In this document: piece by piece, positions 1-7,549 of the stretch
Numbering within the stretch: position 1 is the stretch's first letter
Layout of the letters: the number at the start of each line of letters is the position of its first letter
Source: a virus
Length of the DNA: 34,869 nt
Virus record (IMG/VR): IMGVR_UViG_3300044641_007385
Location: 1 to 34,869 of that record
Direction: 5' to 3' (one strand)
The notes under the pieces: generated by a model
The model's database searches: none
Seen by the model: only the letters and a program-made list of their open reading frames with translations
Told to the model about the DNA's origin: nothing
Program-made: the position numbers and the translations under genes

Positions 1-2
1 GC

Positions 3-860
3 CGTAGTCCTAACCTTGCTTTCCTTCCCATTGCTACTATTCCTGAGTTGGAAACTTGGATTCAAACTTGGGCATTTAATGAGACTATTCATAGCCGCAG
101 TTACACTCACATTATTAGGAATGTTTATAGTGATCCTTCTGTTGTTTTTGATGAGTTGACTGACATAGAAGAAATTGTAAATTGTGCCAAAGACATATCA
201 AAATACTACGACGATCTTATAAGTTCCGTACAATACTACAACTTGTTGGGTCTTGGAACACATACAGTTAACGACAAACAAGTAACAGTTGACATGTATG
301 ACCTCAAGAAAAAACTATGGCTTTGTTTGAATAGTGTTAACGCTCTTGAAGGAATTCGCTTCTATGTTAGCTTTGCCTGTTCATGGGCATTTGCAGAACT
401 AAAGAAGATGGAAGGCAATGCCAAGATCATCAAACTGATTGCACGAGATGAAAATGTACACTTAGGGTCCACGCAAACCCTACTAAAATTGCTACCTCAG
501 GATGATCCCGATTACATTCGCATCAAAGAAGAAACTCGTGCCGAATGTGAAGCAATGTTCTTATCAGCAGCAGCACAGGAAAAAGCCTGGGCACACTATT
601 TGTTTAAAGATGGCAGCATGATTGGTCTCAATGAACAACTGTTGAGTCAGTATGTTGATTGGCTGACTTGCAAACGCATGACAGCCGTAGGATTGAATTG
701 TGGTATGAAGCCGGGATCGAACCCTTTACCATGGACTGCCAAATGGATTGCTGGTGCCGAAGTACAAGTGGCTCCACAAGAAACCGAAATTTCCAGTTAT
801 GTCATCGGCGGCACAAAACAGGATGTGGATAACAACACCTTCAAAGGATTCAGCCTTTGA
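3..860 (+). CDS. nrdB: Class Ia ribonucleotide reductase small subunit (NrdB), 5' end missing
   Basis: Reduces ribonucleotides to deoxyribonucleotides together with NrdA; this subunit carries the di-iron centre and tyrosyl radical. The frame is open from base 3, so roughly the first 90 residues lie outside the window; the ATG at 48 is internal. Visible hallmarks are [12 protein letters not shown], which aligns with E. coli E115, H118 and radical Tyr122, and [12 protein letters not shown], which carries the ExxH iron ligands. The protein follows E. coli NrdB closely to the end, with the VQVAPQE block followed by a short acidic, hydrophobic tail ending FKGFSL that would dock NrdA. Its stop overlaps the TTG start of the next gene. 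A glutaredoxin 2 kb downstream fits as electron donor. Identification is very secure. Confidence 0.97.
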   Translation, partial: RSPNLAFLPIATIPELETWIQTWAFNETIHSRSYTHIIRNVYSDPSVVFDELTDIEEIVNCAKDISKYYDDLISSVQYYNLLGLGTHTVNDKQVTVDMYDLKKKLWLCLNSVNALEGIRFYVSFACSWAFAELKKMEGNAKIIKLIARDENVHLGSTQTLLKLLPQDDPDYIRIKEETRAECEAMFLSAAAQEKAWAHYLFKDGSMIGLNEQLLSQYVDWLTCKRMTAVGLNCGMKPGSNPLPWTAKWIAGAEVQVAPQETEISSYVIGGTKQDVDNNTFKGFSL

Positions 861-1699
861 CAGCAAGGGCAGTATTTGTTGGTGGTTATAGAATGGGTCA
901 TGCATTAATGGCCTTTCAATTTGATCATTTCCTTGAAGGATTAGATCTTACTTATATTGTGACCAATATCGCAGAAAAGCATTACCGTGCAGCACTATCC
1001 AAGTACAATCTTGACCCTAATAGATTTCAATATGTTAATGATCAGGAACTAATTGATCGGTATCCTCAAATTTTAAATTGGGATCAGCCGGGTGACTACC
1101 GAGGTACATGGTTAAGACAACAAGCACTAAAAATTGCAAGTCTTGATTATTTTGATTTTGAAACCATTCTTATACAAGATCCAGACACATTTGCTGTACA
1201 ACCTTATCGCTGCTTTGATGGATTAGTGCCAAACTTTTTTATTTTACCACGCATAACTCAAAGTAATGGATACTATTGGGCAATTGAAAAAGGATTAGGC
1301 ATCAAAAGACAAACAAAAGACTGTTTTGTAAGTGAATTTATGCCTTTCTTGAAACAAGATTGGTATAGTATGCGAGAACTGTTAGAAACAAAACATAATA
1401 AACATTTCTTAGATGGCATTATTGACAATTGCCAGAGAGAAAGTGGTACCAATTTAATTTGGTTCAGCGAATACGAATACCTCGCCAATTATGTTTTGAC
1501 ATGCAGACCAATCAACACAACTGTCCAGAAACGCTTTGAAATACGAAAACTGTCGGACATAGAACAACTTAATTCTCATGATTACAACTGTTATGTTGAT
1601 GCGTGTCCAAGTCTTGATGACAGTATTATGTATGAATTTACAACTGATACAGTGGTTGATTTTGACAAAATATATCATAGTATTGCATCAAGGATATGA
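857..1699 (+). CDS. Glycosyltransferase-like protein, GT-A type (DUF6492-like)
   Basis: A 280-residue protein that reads as a GT-A-fold glycosyltransferase. It has an N-terminal beta-alpha start, a DPD metal/sugar-nucleotide motif within ILIQDPDTF (about residue 108) and a late SEYEYLANY block typical of DUF6492-like proteins. The start is TTG at 857, overlapping the nrdB stop as TTGA, with AAAGGA at 843-848 as ribosome binding site; the first ATG (893) would cut into the first strand. It is tightly coupled to the next gene, which looks like a different glycosyltransferase type, so the two probably act on the same phage or host glycan. Donor and acceptor cannot be read from sequence. The family assignment is from motif resemblance only. 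Confidence 0.6.
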   Translation: MTARAVFVGGYRMGHALMAFQFDHFLEGLDLTYIVTNIAEKHYRAALSKYNLDPNRFQYVNDQELIDRYPQILNWDQPGDYRGTWLRQQALKIASLDYFDFETILIQDPDTFAVQPYRCFDGLVPNFFILPRITQSNGYYWAIEKGLGIKRQTKDCFVSEFMPFLKQDWYSMRELLETKHNKHFLDGIIDNCQRESGTNLIWFSEYEYLANYVLTCRPINTTVQKRFEIRKLSDIEQLNSHDYNCYVDACPSLDDSIMYEFTTDTVVDFDKIYHSIASRI

Positions 1700-2859
1700 A
1701 ACAGTTTAAATATAAGATATTTACTTTCTTACCTCCTCGTGGAGCTATTGATGTTATTCCAGACTGGCAGGGAGAAGATTATCCGCAATTTCAAATCACA
1801 GATAATTTACAAGAATGTTTGGACCAACCATATCGTGTGGCCGCTGTTCCGGCTATGTTTAATCAACCTGGTGGTTATGCTTACAACAAAGAATTATGTG
1901 ACATAGATTGGTCAAAGTTTGATCTTGTAATTTTATCAGATATTGAATACACTGATAATGATCTAATATTAAATTACTGTATCAAACGAAGCGGTATAAA
2001 AAATTATTTGATAGCACTTGGCGGTATCAAAGACGATGTTGTAGATAGCAATTTTATTTACAGACCATGGTGGATGTTTCAACATATGCGGCTAAATCAA
2101 TATCAAGAGGTAGGACACGAAAATAAATTGTACAAATTTGATGCCTTACTTGGTGCAAGAAAAGCGCACAGATCTTATGTAATGGCAAGATTCCAAAACA
2201 ATCAAGAACTATTGGATAACTCTATTGTAACTTACCGAGATATATTCCATGGACCGGGAGATAATTGGATATCAGATTTAGATCCTGGCAGGAATAATTC
2301 TATTATAAAAGAAGCCAACGATATTGCTAATAATAAAATTGCTTGGCCATATGTGTCACCAAACATGAATCCTGACTGGGAAGTGGCCAAACAGTTGTAT
2401 AGAGAAATCAGCGAAATAACTCCCTGGAATATTTACAAGCACACATGGTTTAGCATATGCTGTGAAACTTTATATTCCAATCCTGCACCTACTGCTAAAG
2501 ATAGGCCAGGTCCGCATTTTATTACTGAAAAAACTACCAAGTTACTTTTAGCAAAACGTCTGTTTGTAATGTTTGGCCCCATGCACACACTCAAGTTTCT
2601 AAAAAGTCTTGGATTTCAGACCTTTGAATCAGTAATAGATGAAAGTTACGATGATTGTGACAATGCTTTAGAGAGATTTAAACGTGCATTTGATCAAGTG
2701 GAATATCTTGCTTCTTTATCACCTGCTTGTGTTTTAGAGATGACCAAAGATATTAGAGAACACAATCATAATCATTTGTATACATATAGAAAACAAATCA
2801 AGAACAAAATGCACCAAATGATACTTGATAAAATACCCGAGCAACATAAATTTGATTAA
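1696..2859 (+). CDS. Glycosyltransferase-like protein, copy 1 of 3 (GT10-like C-terminal block)
   Basis: A 387-residue protein whose C-terminal third holds the block TEKTTKLLLAKRLFVMFG followed by LGFQTFESVIDESYDD. The same block recurs in the minus-strand genes at 21159-22394 and 32931-34055, so these are paralogues. The layout (TEK..., A-K-R, then F-x-T-F...DESYD) resembles the C-terminal nucleotide-sugar half of fucosyltransferase-like GT10 proteins seen in many large phages. The start ATG overlaps the previous stop (ATGA) and is preceded by AAGGAT. The N-terminal half diverges from the other copies, consistent with different acceptors. The fold is likely; the sugar transferred is unknown. 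Confidence 0.6.
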   Translation: MKQFKYKIFTFLPPRGAIDVIPDWQGEDYPQFQITDNLQECLDQPYRVAAVPAMFNQPGGYAYNKELCDIDWSKFDLVILSDIEYTDNDLILNYCIKRSGIKNYLIALGGIKDDVVDSNFIYRPWWMFQHMRLNQYQEVGHENKLYKFDALLGARKAHRSYVMARFQNNQELLDNSIVTYRDIFHGPGDNWISDLDPGRNNSIIKEANDIANNKIAWPYVSPNMNPDWEVAKQLYREISEITPWNIYKHTWFSICCETLYSNPAPTAKDRPGPHFITEKTTKLLLAKRLFVMFGPMHTLKFLKSLGFQTFESVIDESYDDCDNALERFKRAFDQVEYLASLSPACVLEMTKDIREHNHNHLYTYRKQIKNKMHQMILDKIPEQHKFD

Positions 2860-2862
2860 ATA
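2855..2862 (+). promoter_or_regulatory. Late-promoter-like box ATTAAATA(C)
   Basis: ATTAAATAC lies across the end of the preceding gene, 31 bases before the glutaredoxin ATG. It matches the NNTAAATA(C) box found five more times in the window and resembles the T4 late promoter TATAAATA. No Shine-Dalgarno is obvious between it and the ATG. It is the weakest of the set because it overlaps coding sequence. Confidence 0.35.
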
Positions 2863-2885
2863 CAGAATTACAATTAAAATATATC

Positions 2886-3137
2886 ATGATTACAATTTAT
2901 TCTAAAAACAATTGTCCTTTTTGTGACAGAGCAAAACAATTATTAGAAAGCAAGGCAGTTCCTTTTAACGAAATTAACATCGAGAACGATGCAGAATCGA
3001 GGCAGATGTTGTTAGATAAAGGCCTAAGAAGTGTACCACAAATATTTCACGGTTATGAATTAATCCCTGGAGGATTTAATGGTTTACAAAAACAATCAGC
3101 AGACTTTTTTGAAAAGGTAAAAAATGTTAGTAACTAA
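2886..3137 (+). CDS. grx: Glutaredoxin
   Basis: An 83-residue thioredoxin-fold protein with the dithiol active site CPFC at residues 10-13, the cis-proline loop SVPQIF (Pro51) and the GGFNGL glutathione-site segment. These are the classic elements of small glutaredoxins of the NrdC/GrxC type. It would recycle the active-site disulfide of the phage ribonucleotide reductase encoded just upstream. The length is normal for the family. It overlaps the next start by 14 bases. No strong ribosome binding site is seen before its ATG. Confidence 0.95.
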   Translation: MITIYSKNNCPFCDRAKQLLESKAVPFNEINIENDAESRQMLLDKGLRSVPQIFHGYELIPGGFNGLQKQSADFFEKVKNVSN

Positions 3138-3435
3138 AGGTTATCAAGCAGGCGACATTGTGAGTTTTAAATTGATCACAGGCGACGAAGTGGTCGCTAA
3201 AGTGGTTGATGCCGGCACACTGGGTTTTGAAGTGTCTAAACCTTGCACAGTCATGCCCGGAGCACAAGGCATTGGGTTGATTCAAAGTTTATTTACTGCC
3301 GATGCAGATGTAAATGTTGTTTTAAATAAAGATCATGTGATCATGCATGCGCCAGCAATAGACGCTATGCAAAAACACTATATCAAAACTACAACAGGCA
3401 TAGAACCTGTCACAAGAGGCAGCATAGTTGTATGA
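3124..3435 (+). CDS. Sm/Hfq-like small beta-barrel protein
   Basis: A 103-residue protein opening with a strongly bent beta-sheet pattern (AGDIVSFKLITGDEVVAKVV), the signature of an Sm-like or SH3-like barrel, followed by FEVSKPCTVMP and a conserved-looking C-terminal part. Similar short Sm-like proteins are common in T4-like cyanophages, where their role is unknown; RNA binding is the obvious guess but is not shown. The start overlaps the glutaredoxin gene by 14 bases with AAAAGG upstream. It ends in an ATGA overlap with the next gene, so the two are translationally coupled. Confidence 0.55.
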   Translation: MLVTKGYQAGDIVSFKLITGDEVVAKVVDAGTLGFEVSKPCTVMPGAQGIGLIQSLFTADADVNVVLNKDHVIMHAPAIDAMQKHYIKTTTGIEPVTRGSIVV

Positions 3436-3644
3436 CGCACAAATTCGTAATCATGGTAAATGGTCAACTTAACACTTACTCTAATTACGAGGATATTCCC
3501 GACAAGTTTGATCATGTGATTGAGTTTCGCCCAGAAATTTCAGCAGGTCCACATACCGAGGACGAACATGAACAAATTGCCACGTGGAACGATAAATTGC
3601 AACTATTGATACAAAAGGAGACTGCGAGATTTGGCAACAATTAG
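3432..3644 (+). CDS. Hypothetical protein, 70 residues
   Basis: I do not recognise this gene. It begins with a beta-strand pair (HKFVIMVNGQLNTYSNYEDIP) and continues as a charged helix, with no cysteine motif or membrane segment. It starts in an ATGA overlap with the Sm-like gene and runs 14 bases into the next gene, so it belongs to the same tightly packed transcript. The sequence looks like a small soluble two-part domain. Overlapping stops and starts on both sides argue that it is real. Confidence 0.7.
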   Translation: MTHKFVIMVNGQLNTYSNYEDIPDKFDHVIEFRPEISAGPHTEDEHEQIATWNDKLQLLIQKETARFGNN

Positions 3645-4092
3645 TCCAACAGTGCTTACTGCTGTAGATTTTAATCAAACGTTCAGTCAAACAGTAAACG
3701 TTAACCCTGGCATGCTTGAAACTATCACGTCGGTGACTGCAACACTGGTTGGAGCTCCATTGGAACCTAATATCAGTATAAGTGTAAATGCCAATGTGGT
3801 CACAATCAGCGGCAAATATATGGCCACCTTTACGGATGAGTTCAGTTACCTGGAACCAGGTGCAACAGGAGTGGGTTTGACACCCACAGTAGTCACTGGA
3901 CTGTTTAATATGCCACCTGATAAAAATCTATTCAAATTGGATCAAGACAGCCGACAATCTGAAACCAGAACCTACAATATTGTGGTCAACAGTTCCAGTG
4001 GATCAAACACCATTCCAATTACGCAATTGGTCTTAAATACATTAGAAACCATGAGATTGTTTATGGATACATACAATTATAAAGCGAGTTAA
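3631..4092 (+). CDS. Probable small virion protein, TTG start
   Basis: A 153-residue protein rich in Thr, Val, Ser and Asn with alternating hydrophobic residues throughout (an Ig-like beta-sandwich pattern), typical of phage decoration or tail-accessory proteins. It starts with TTG at 3631, set by AAAGGAG at 3613-3619 inside the preceding gene; no in-frame ATG lies near that site. The next gene is the PAAR spike tip, only three bases away, which supports a role on the virion. The last 25 residues turn helical. No family is recognised with confidence. Confidence 0.65.
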   Translation: MATISPTVLTAVDFNQTFSQTVNVNPGMLETITSVTATLVGAPLEPNISISVNANVVTISGKYMATFTDEFSYLEPGATGVGLTPTVVTGLFNMPPDKNLFKLDQDSRQSETRTYNIVVNSSSGSNTIPITQLVLNTLETMRLFMDTYNYKAS

Positions 4093-4095
4093 ACT

Positions 4096-4386
4096 ATGCC
4101 GGCAGTGACACGAATTGGAGACGCAGATGTAACCCATTGTTCCGACATGGTGAGAGCACAAGGGTCGTCTGATGTATTTGTTAATAACATACCTGTGAGC
4201 AGACAAGGAGATGTAAACACTGTTCATTTGGTGCCGGGTAGCCCATGTCCATCCCATGCAGCGGCCATTACAATAGGATCAACTACAGTATTTGTAAATG
4301 GAAAAGGTATTGGAAGAGTAGGTGATGCTATCACAGGTTGTACCTCTGTAGCACAAGGATCACCAGATTTTTTTTCTGGGCCTTGA
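4096..4386 (+). CDS. PAAR-repeat spike-tip protein
   Basis: A 96-residue protein with the PAAR layout: MPAVTRIGDADVTH at the start, paired repeats of the type VFVNNIPVSRQGD and VFVNGKGIGRVGD, and spaced His and Cys residues (His15 and Cys16, then C and H near residue 53, C near 81) that would bind the tip metal ion. It corresponds to T4 gp5.4, which caps the cell-puncturing spike of contractile tails. The length is normal. Its presence is direct support for a contractile-tail phage. A sigma70-like promoter follows at once, so this ends the virion segment. Confidence 0.92.
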   Translation: MPAVTRIGDADVTHCSDMVRAQGSSDVFVNNIPVSRQGDVNTVHLVPGSPCPSHAAAITIGSTTVFVNGKGIGRVGDAITGCTSVAQGSPDFFSGP

Positions 4387-4407
4387 ACCATAAACTGCCC
4401 ATTTAAC

Positions 4408-4436
4408 TTGTAAAAAACCAATAAAATTGTTATAAT
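4408..4436 (+). promoter_or_regulatory. Sigma70-like promoter (TTGTAA-N17-TATAAT)
   Basis: The -35 box TTGTAA (4408-4413) and a perfect -10 box TATAAT (4431-4436) are separated by exactly 17 bases in the gap after the PAAR gene. The predicted start near 4443 gives an 80-base leader before the ATG of the wall hydrolase at 4523. Confidence 0.75.
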
Positions 4437-4522
4437 ATACCTTTATTATGGGGTTATAGCAGTTGTTTTCTTCAAAATATCAACGTTATATAAAACTACA
4501 ACCTTATAAAGGAGGAAAAAAG

Positions 4523-5077
4523 ATGAGACAACATTTGCCTAACATAGCAAAATTTGTATCAATCGTTTTTGGTATGTGGCTTGCTACATACACCTTGGTA
4601 GAGGTCACCAAAAACAAATTTGAATCACTCAAGGCCGAAAAGGCCGAGATGGCTGCTGTGCATCCGGTAACTGGAGAAGAAAGATCTCGCCAGCTACGAT
4701 GCCTTACGCAGAACATTTATTGGGAAGCCGCCAGCGAACCATTTGAAGGTAAAGTCGCTGTGGCTCAAGTAACAATCAATCGCGCTAATAGTAGCCAGTT
4801 TCCCAATGATATCTGTGCAGTCGTATATCAGAAAAATGTATTCTACTCACGAGTAGTTTGCCAGTTCTCTTGGTACTGCGATGGTACTCACAGAGTACGT
4901 CCTGTTTATCAACCCTTGTACAACGAAAGTGCAGAAGTTGCTAAAAAAGTATTACTGGAAAATTTTAGACTACCCAGTCTCAAAAATGCAATGTATTATC
5001 ATGCTGACTATGTTCAACCAGGGTGGGGTAAAAAACCCATTGCCAAAATTGGGCGCCATATCTTTTATGGTAGTTAA
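4523..5077 (+). CDS. SleB/CwlJ-type cell wall hydrolase with membrane anchor
   Basis: A peptidoglycan hydrolase of the Hydrolase_2 (SleB/CwlJ) family, 184 residues. The start at 4523 is chosen because AAAGGAGG sits at 4508-4514; a longer reading from TTG 4463 lacks a site. Residues 10-28 form a single N-terminal membrane segment (signal anchor), which would place the catalytic part in the periplasm. Family landmarks are NIYWEAASEP (catalytic Glu68), VVCQFSWYCDG with two cysteines, and YYHADYVQPGW near the end, then IGRHIFY. It has its own sigma70-like promoter and is followed by a three-helix membrane protein, so it may be the phage lysin or a wall-remodelling enzyme. Confidence 0.88.
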   Translation: MRQHLPNIAKFVSIVFGMWLATYTLVEVTKNKFESLKAEKAEMAAVHPVTGEERSRQLRCLTQNIYWEAASEPFEGKVAVAQVTINRANSSQFPNDICAVVYQKNVFYSRVVCQFSWYCDGTHRVRPVYQPLYNESAEVAKKVLLENFRLPSLKNAMYYHADYVQPGWGKKPIAKIGRHIFYGS

Positions 5078-5091
5078 GCAGGATAGTGTAA

Positions 5092-5469
5092 ATGCCAATT
5101 TTAACTTCAACAACAAAATCTAAAACAATGGAAACTTCAAATAAAACTGATTCGAAAAAAATTGATTTTGATCGCGTTAAGCAAAGTGTGGTAGAGTTCT
5201 TCTCTACCCACTTTAGCAAAATCTCCGCAGAAACAATGGGATGGTTGGCGGCTATTGCTTTACATGCTGCCACTGTACCTACTTTACTTGCATTACTAAC
5301 CGGACTAACAGATTCTACACCAAGTGTGGATGTTATTTTGTTTATGTGGTTAGGACTTGTGTTACTTTTTGGTCGAGCTGTAATTCTAAAAGATTTACTC
5401 AATATCGTAACAATTGGGCTGGGTTTTGTAATCCAGGCTGTACTAATGGCCTTGATCCTGTTCAAATAA
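5092..5469 (+). CDS. Three-helix membrane protein, possible holin
   Basis: A 125-residue protein with a charged soluble N-terminus (residues 1-48) and three hydrophobic segments at about 50-72, 78-97 and 101-124. The position, 14 bases after the wall hydrolase, and the three-segment topology resemble a class I holin partner. That is inference only: no holin family signature is recognised and the N-terminus is longer than usual. The ATG at 5092 has a modest GCAGGAT upstream; ATG 5128 is an alternative. Confidence 0.6.
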   Translation: MPILTSTTKSKTMETSNKTDSKKIDFDRVKQSVVEFFSTHFSKISAETMGWLAAIALHAATVPTLLALLTGLTDSTPSVDVILFMWLGLVLLFGRAVILKDLLNIVTIGLGFVIQAVLMALILFK

Positions 5470-5471
5470 TC

Positions 5472-5479
5472 CATAAATA
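5472..5479 (+). promoter_or_regulatory. Late-promoter-like box CATAAATA(C)
   Basis: CATAAATAC lies in the gap between two genes, 29 bases before the ATG at 5501. It resembles the T4 late box TATAAATA. The predicted start near 5485 leaves a short leader carrying AGGAGG for the next gene. Confidence 0.5.
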
Positions 5480-5500
5480 CTCGTAGAACAGGAGGCAGCG

Positions 5501-5725
5501 ATGACCAAACGTGCCGAAATTGAAATCGAAGAAGTAGCATACAGCATAGAAGACGAAATTGGAGAAGAAGACTACGGTTTCGTCTTTGATGCAGACGGTA
5601 ATTTAAAGTTTGCATTTATTCCTGAAATCGTTCCTGACAAACCACCTAAAAACATCACCAAAATAATGAAGATCTTGGGTGTTATTGATTTAGCACAATT
5701 CCACGAAGACTTAACAATTCATTAA
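5501..5725 (+). CDS. Conserved-looking small acidic phage protein
   Basis: A 74-residue protein with a very acidic first third (IEIEEVAYSIEDEIGEED) followed by GFVFDADGNLKFAFIPE and a proline-lysine helix (PPKNITKIMKILGV). I have an impression of similar proteins in T4-like cyanophages, with no known function. A good Shine-Dalgarno (AGGAGG) precedes the ATG. It is probably driven by the TAAATAC box at 5472. No membrane segment or cysteine is present. Confidence 0.75.
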   Translation: MTKRAEIEIEEVAYSIEDEIGEEDYGFVFDADGNLKFAFIPEIVPDKPPKNITKIMKILGVIDLAQFHEDLTIH

Positions 5726-5737
5726 CATTTTGTTCGC

Positions 5738-5766
5738 TTGACCAAAAAGATCCTTTTTGCTATACT
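5738..5766 (+). promoter_or_regulatory. Sigma70-like promoter, predicted leaderless start
   Basis: TTGACC (5738-5743) and TATACT (5761-5766) are separated by 17 bases. Counting six bases past the -10 box puts +1 at 5773, exactly the A of the next ATG. The spacer begins AAAAA and ends TTTTTGC, much like the promoter at 6098. Confidence 0.8.
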
Positions 5767-5772
5767 AAGAGC

Positions 5773-6000
5773 ATGAAAAAGGACATGACATTTTATCTTA
5801 AGTGGCTTGCAACTTTAGTAACAATTGCAGGAGCCATTTGCACTTCTATTAACCTTTACCCATTGGGCCCGGCCCTGCTTAACTTTGGCGCCTTACTGTG
5901 GCTCATTGTTGCAATAAAATGGCGAGAGTGGAGTCTTATTGTTATAAATGCAACACTTCTTGCAATTTATACAATAGGACTTGTTATTAAATTGTTATGA
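5773..6000 (+). CDS. Small two- or three-helix membrane protein
   Basis: A 75-residue hydrophobic protein, essentially all membrane segments (about 8-27, 30-48 and 53-74) separated by single charged residues. It starts at the predicted transcription start of its promoter, so its mRNA should be leaderless; an internal ATG at 5785 is the only alternative. It ends in an ATGA overlap with a 26-residue membrane microprotein. Likely an inner-membrane protein; the function is unknown. Confidence 0.7.
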   Translation: MKKDMTFYLKWLATLVTIAGAICTSINLYPLGPALLNFGALLWLIVAIKWREWSLIVINATLLAIYTIGLVIKLL

Positions 6001-6077
6001 TTTGGATAGTTATAATTTTTGCAATACTGGCTATTTGGGCTTACTTTGCCCACAACGACGACAACAATCATTACTAA
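5997..6077 (+). CDS. 26-residue membrane microprotein
   Basis: A tiny reading frame beginning MIWIVIIFAILAIWAYF and ending in a His/Asn/Asp-rich tail. It starts in an ATGA overlap with the preceding membrane protein, the usual form of translational coupling. One membrane helix plus a polar C-terminus resembles a small regulatory membrane peptide or spanin-like fragment. Real status rests on the overlap and the clean helix; no homologue is recognised. Confidence 0.5.
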   Translation: MIWIVIIFAILAIWAYFAHNDDNNHY

Positions 6078-6097
6078 AATAGCAACAGATCTTTTGG

Positions 6098-6126
6098 TAG
6101 ACCAAAAATACCCATTTCTGTATAAT
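6098..6126 (+). promoter_or_regulatory. Sigma70-like promoter (TAGACC-N17-TATAAT)
   Basis: TAGACC (6098-6103) and a perfect TATAAT (6121-6126) are separated by 17 bases. The box and following bases match the 5738 promoter at GACCAAAAA, so the two are related copies. Predicted +1 near 6133 leaves a leader with AAGGAG before the ATG at 6159. Confidence 0.75.
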
Positions 6127-6158
6127 ATAGGTATAGTAACTAATAAGGAGCGTAACAA

Positions 6159-6431
6159 ATGAGAACAGCATTCGAAGGTCTTACTACTCAAGAAATCCGC
6201 CAAGTTTCAATGTACGGTTGCACCGAAGCGCAGATGCGCGAAGCAGTAGAGAGCAGCAGCACTTTCAAGTTCAGCGGCCCTGCAATGATCGCTGCCAGTA
6301 TGATGAGCGATGCACAAGAAATGATTAGCACCGAATACGGTGAAGTTGATTTCAACCGTGCCGAAGATGCACGCCAACAGCTGAATCGTGCCAAGTGGGT
6401 TCTGTTCACTTATGTTATGGACAAGGAGTAA
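6159..6431 (+). CDS. Hypothetical protein, 90 residues, helical
   Basis: I do not recognise this gene. It encodes a soluble, mainly helical protein with TTQEIRQVSMYG near the start and a run of methionines and alanines in the middle (AMIAASMMSDAQEM). AAGGAGCG sits nine bases before the ATG. It is the first gene after the 6098 promoter and heads a run of seven tiny genes up to the terminator at 7861, which looks like an early transcript. Confidence 0.75.
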   Translation: MRTAFEGLTTQEIRQVSMYGCTEAQMREAVESSSTFKFSGPAMIAASMMSDAQEMISTEYGEVDFNRAEDARQQLNRAKWVLFTYVMDKE

Positions 6432-6435
6432 TTGT

Positions 6436-6585
6436 ATGGCTGACCAAACTTTGCTTGATGTATTGTACAACGAGCTGATCAATCTTGACGAGATGGCCGG
6501 ATGTTTTGACGAGATGACAAATATTGCCATAGACTTTCAGCGAGAGAAACTTTTTAAACAGATCAGAGAGTTGGAGGCAGCATGA
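6436..6585 (+). CDS. Hypothetical protein, 49 residues
   Basis: The start is ATG 6436, with AAGGAG of the preceding gene's last codons as ribosome binding site; the longer open frame from 6388 overlaps the upstream gene and has no site. The product is a short, acidic, fully helical protein (MADQTLLDVLYNELINLDEM...). It overlaps the next start at ATGATG. Function unknown. Confidence 0.65.
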   Translation: MADQTLLDVLYNELINLDEMAGCFDEMTNIAIDFQREKLFKQIRELEAA

Positions 6586-6974
6586 TGCTTGACCGTAAAG
6601 TAAATTTTATTACCAAAACCGACGGTCGAGGCTACTGGTCTAACACAGTCAAGACCGTACCAATCAATCGTGTGCGTTTGGCCTACATTGATGAAGACGG
6701 CACATTTGGTGAGCTCAGGGCATACTTTGATACTAAAGAATGGGACGTTGATGCAGATGGTCTAATTTACACTGACATGATGTGGAAGCACAGTTTCCTG
6801 ACTTGCATGGAAAATGTCATGGGATTCAGCCCGGACGCTATCCTTGATGTTAGTTACAGCGAGATGGGCATGCAAGGTGAAAATTATGTGAGCATGGACG
6901 TAGGCGCACAGTTTCTATTAGAGTGCAATGCACTGTATCGATTCACAGTACACAAAGAAGCAGTAAATAGCTAA
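6582..6974 (+). CDS. Hypothetical protein, 130 residues
   Basis: An unrecognised soluble alpha/beta protein with VRLAYIDEDGTFGELRAYFD followed by an acidic loop (DVDADG) and an aromatic, methionine-rich second half. It may start at either of two adjacent ATGs (6582 or 6585), overlapping the previous stop; GGAGG lies nearby upstream. It is part of the early-looking run of small genes. No motif gives a function. Confidence 0.75.
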   Translation: MMLDRKVNFITKTDGRGYWSNTVKTVPINRVRLAYIDEDGTFGELRAYFDTKEWDVDADGLIYTDMMWKHSFLTCMENVMGFSPDAILDVSYSEMGMQGENYVSMDVGAQFLLECNALYRFTVHKEAVNS

Positions 6975-6976
6975 TC

Positions 6977-7123
6977 ATGAAAAAGATTGTAAAAATACCG
7001 TATCAAAAGACTCGAGCACATCGTGTGTTGTTCGAAGCTGGCTCACCATTCAAGAGCCGTACGGTAGAAAACAAACGGCAGTTCAAACGACAACCCAAGC
7101 ATCGCAAGCAGGAGGCAGCATGA
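6977..7123 (+). CDS. Basic 48-residue protein
   Basis: A short, strongly basic protein (MKKIVKIPYQKTRAHRVLF..., then RTVENKRQFKRQPKHRKQE) with at least 16 Lys/Arg/His residues and few acids, suggesting nucleic acid or ribosome contact. It follows the previous stop by two bases and its own stop overlaps the next start as ATGA. GGAGG inside its last codons serves the next gene. I recall similar short basic proteins in T4-like cyanophages, but no function. Confidence 0.65.
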   Translation: MKKIVKIPYQKTRAHRVLFEAGSPFKSRTVENKRQFKRQPKHRKQEAA

Positions 7124-7326
7124 CCGCAGGCTGGATCTTGATTATTGCATTGCATACCACCAGTGGTCAATTTGTTGACAAGTTTGAACTTGGGCCTTTT
7201 GCTACCAAGAAAGCCTGTATGGCTACTAAAATTTCTGGACTTAATCAGTTCAAGAAAAATAAAGTGTGTGTCACAGTAGCCCACTGGGAAGGACGTGATA
7301 TTGATTCTGGTGTAGCACCCGACTAA
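7120..7326 (+). CDS. Hypothetical protein, 68 residues, WIL...C...C type
   Basis: Begins with a hydrophobic strand (GWILIIALHTTSG) and continues with FELGPFATKKACMATK and KNKVCVTV, with two cysteines 18 residues apart. The same pattern is seen in the protein at 29859-30050, so the two are probably paralogues. The fold looks like a small alpha/beta domain with a hydrophobic first strand that could also act as a weak signal segment. It starts in an ATGA overlap with GGAGG upstream. Function unknown. Confidence 0.7.
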   Translation: MTAGWILIIALHTTSGQFVDKFELGPFATKKACMATKISGLNQFKKNKVCVTVAHWEGRDIDSGVAPD

Positions 7327-7336
7327 GGAGATCAAA

Positions 7337-7549
7337 ATGGAACCCAAAGACTTTAGTAATACTTTTAACCGAGCGCGACAAGAAATACGTTATGCTCAAG
7401 GGTTAGGACGCAAGCGTCAGATTATCAATCGACAACTTGAGGAACTGCATTCTATACATATGGAAATGATAGAAGGTGCAGTGCAGGCAAAAGAAGCTCA
7501 AGGTTTTCCGGAAGCTAATCAACTTATTGATCATATTAGGGCACTGTAA
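7337..7549 (+). CDS. Hypothetical helical protein, 70 residues
   Basis: A charged, wholly helical protein (FNRARQEIRYAQGLGRKRQ..., QLEELHSIHMEMIEGAV) with a possible coiled-coil stretch at about 25-50. AAGGAG precedes the ATG and its stop overlaps the next ATG by one base (TAATG). No family recognised. Confidence 0.7.
   Translation: MEPKDFSNTFNRARQEIRYAQGLGRKRQIINRQLEELHSIHMEMIEGAVQAKEAQGFPEANQLIDHIRAL

Noticed and set aside
4032-4039. TTAAATAC inside the 3631 gene (and TTTAAATAC near 27385)
   Set aside because: Both lie within coding sequence without a start codon at suitable distance, so they show the chance frequency of the box in AT-rich DNA.
4980-5615. 211-codon open frame on the minus strand
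   Set aside because: It lies opposite three well-supported plus-strand genes (wall hydrolase, three-helix protein and 5501 gene), has no ribosome site and an unlikely basic, cysteine-scattered composition.
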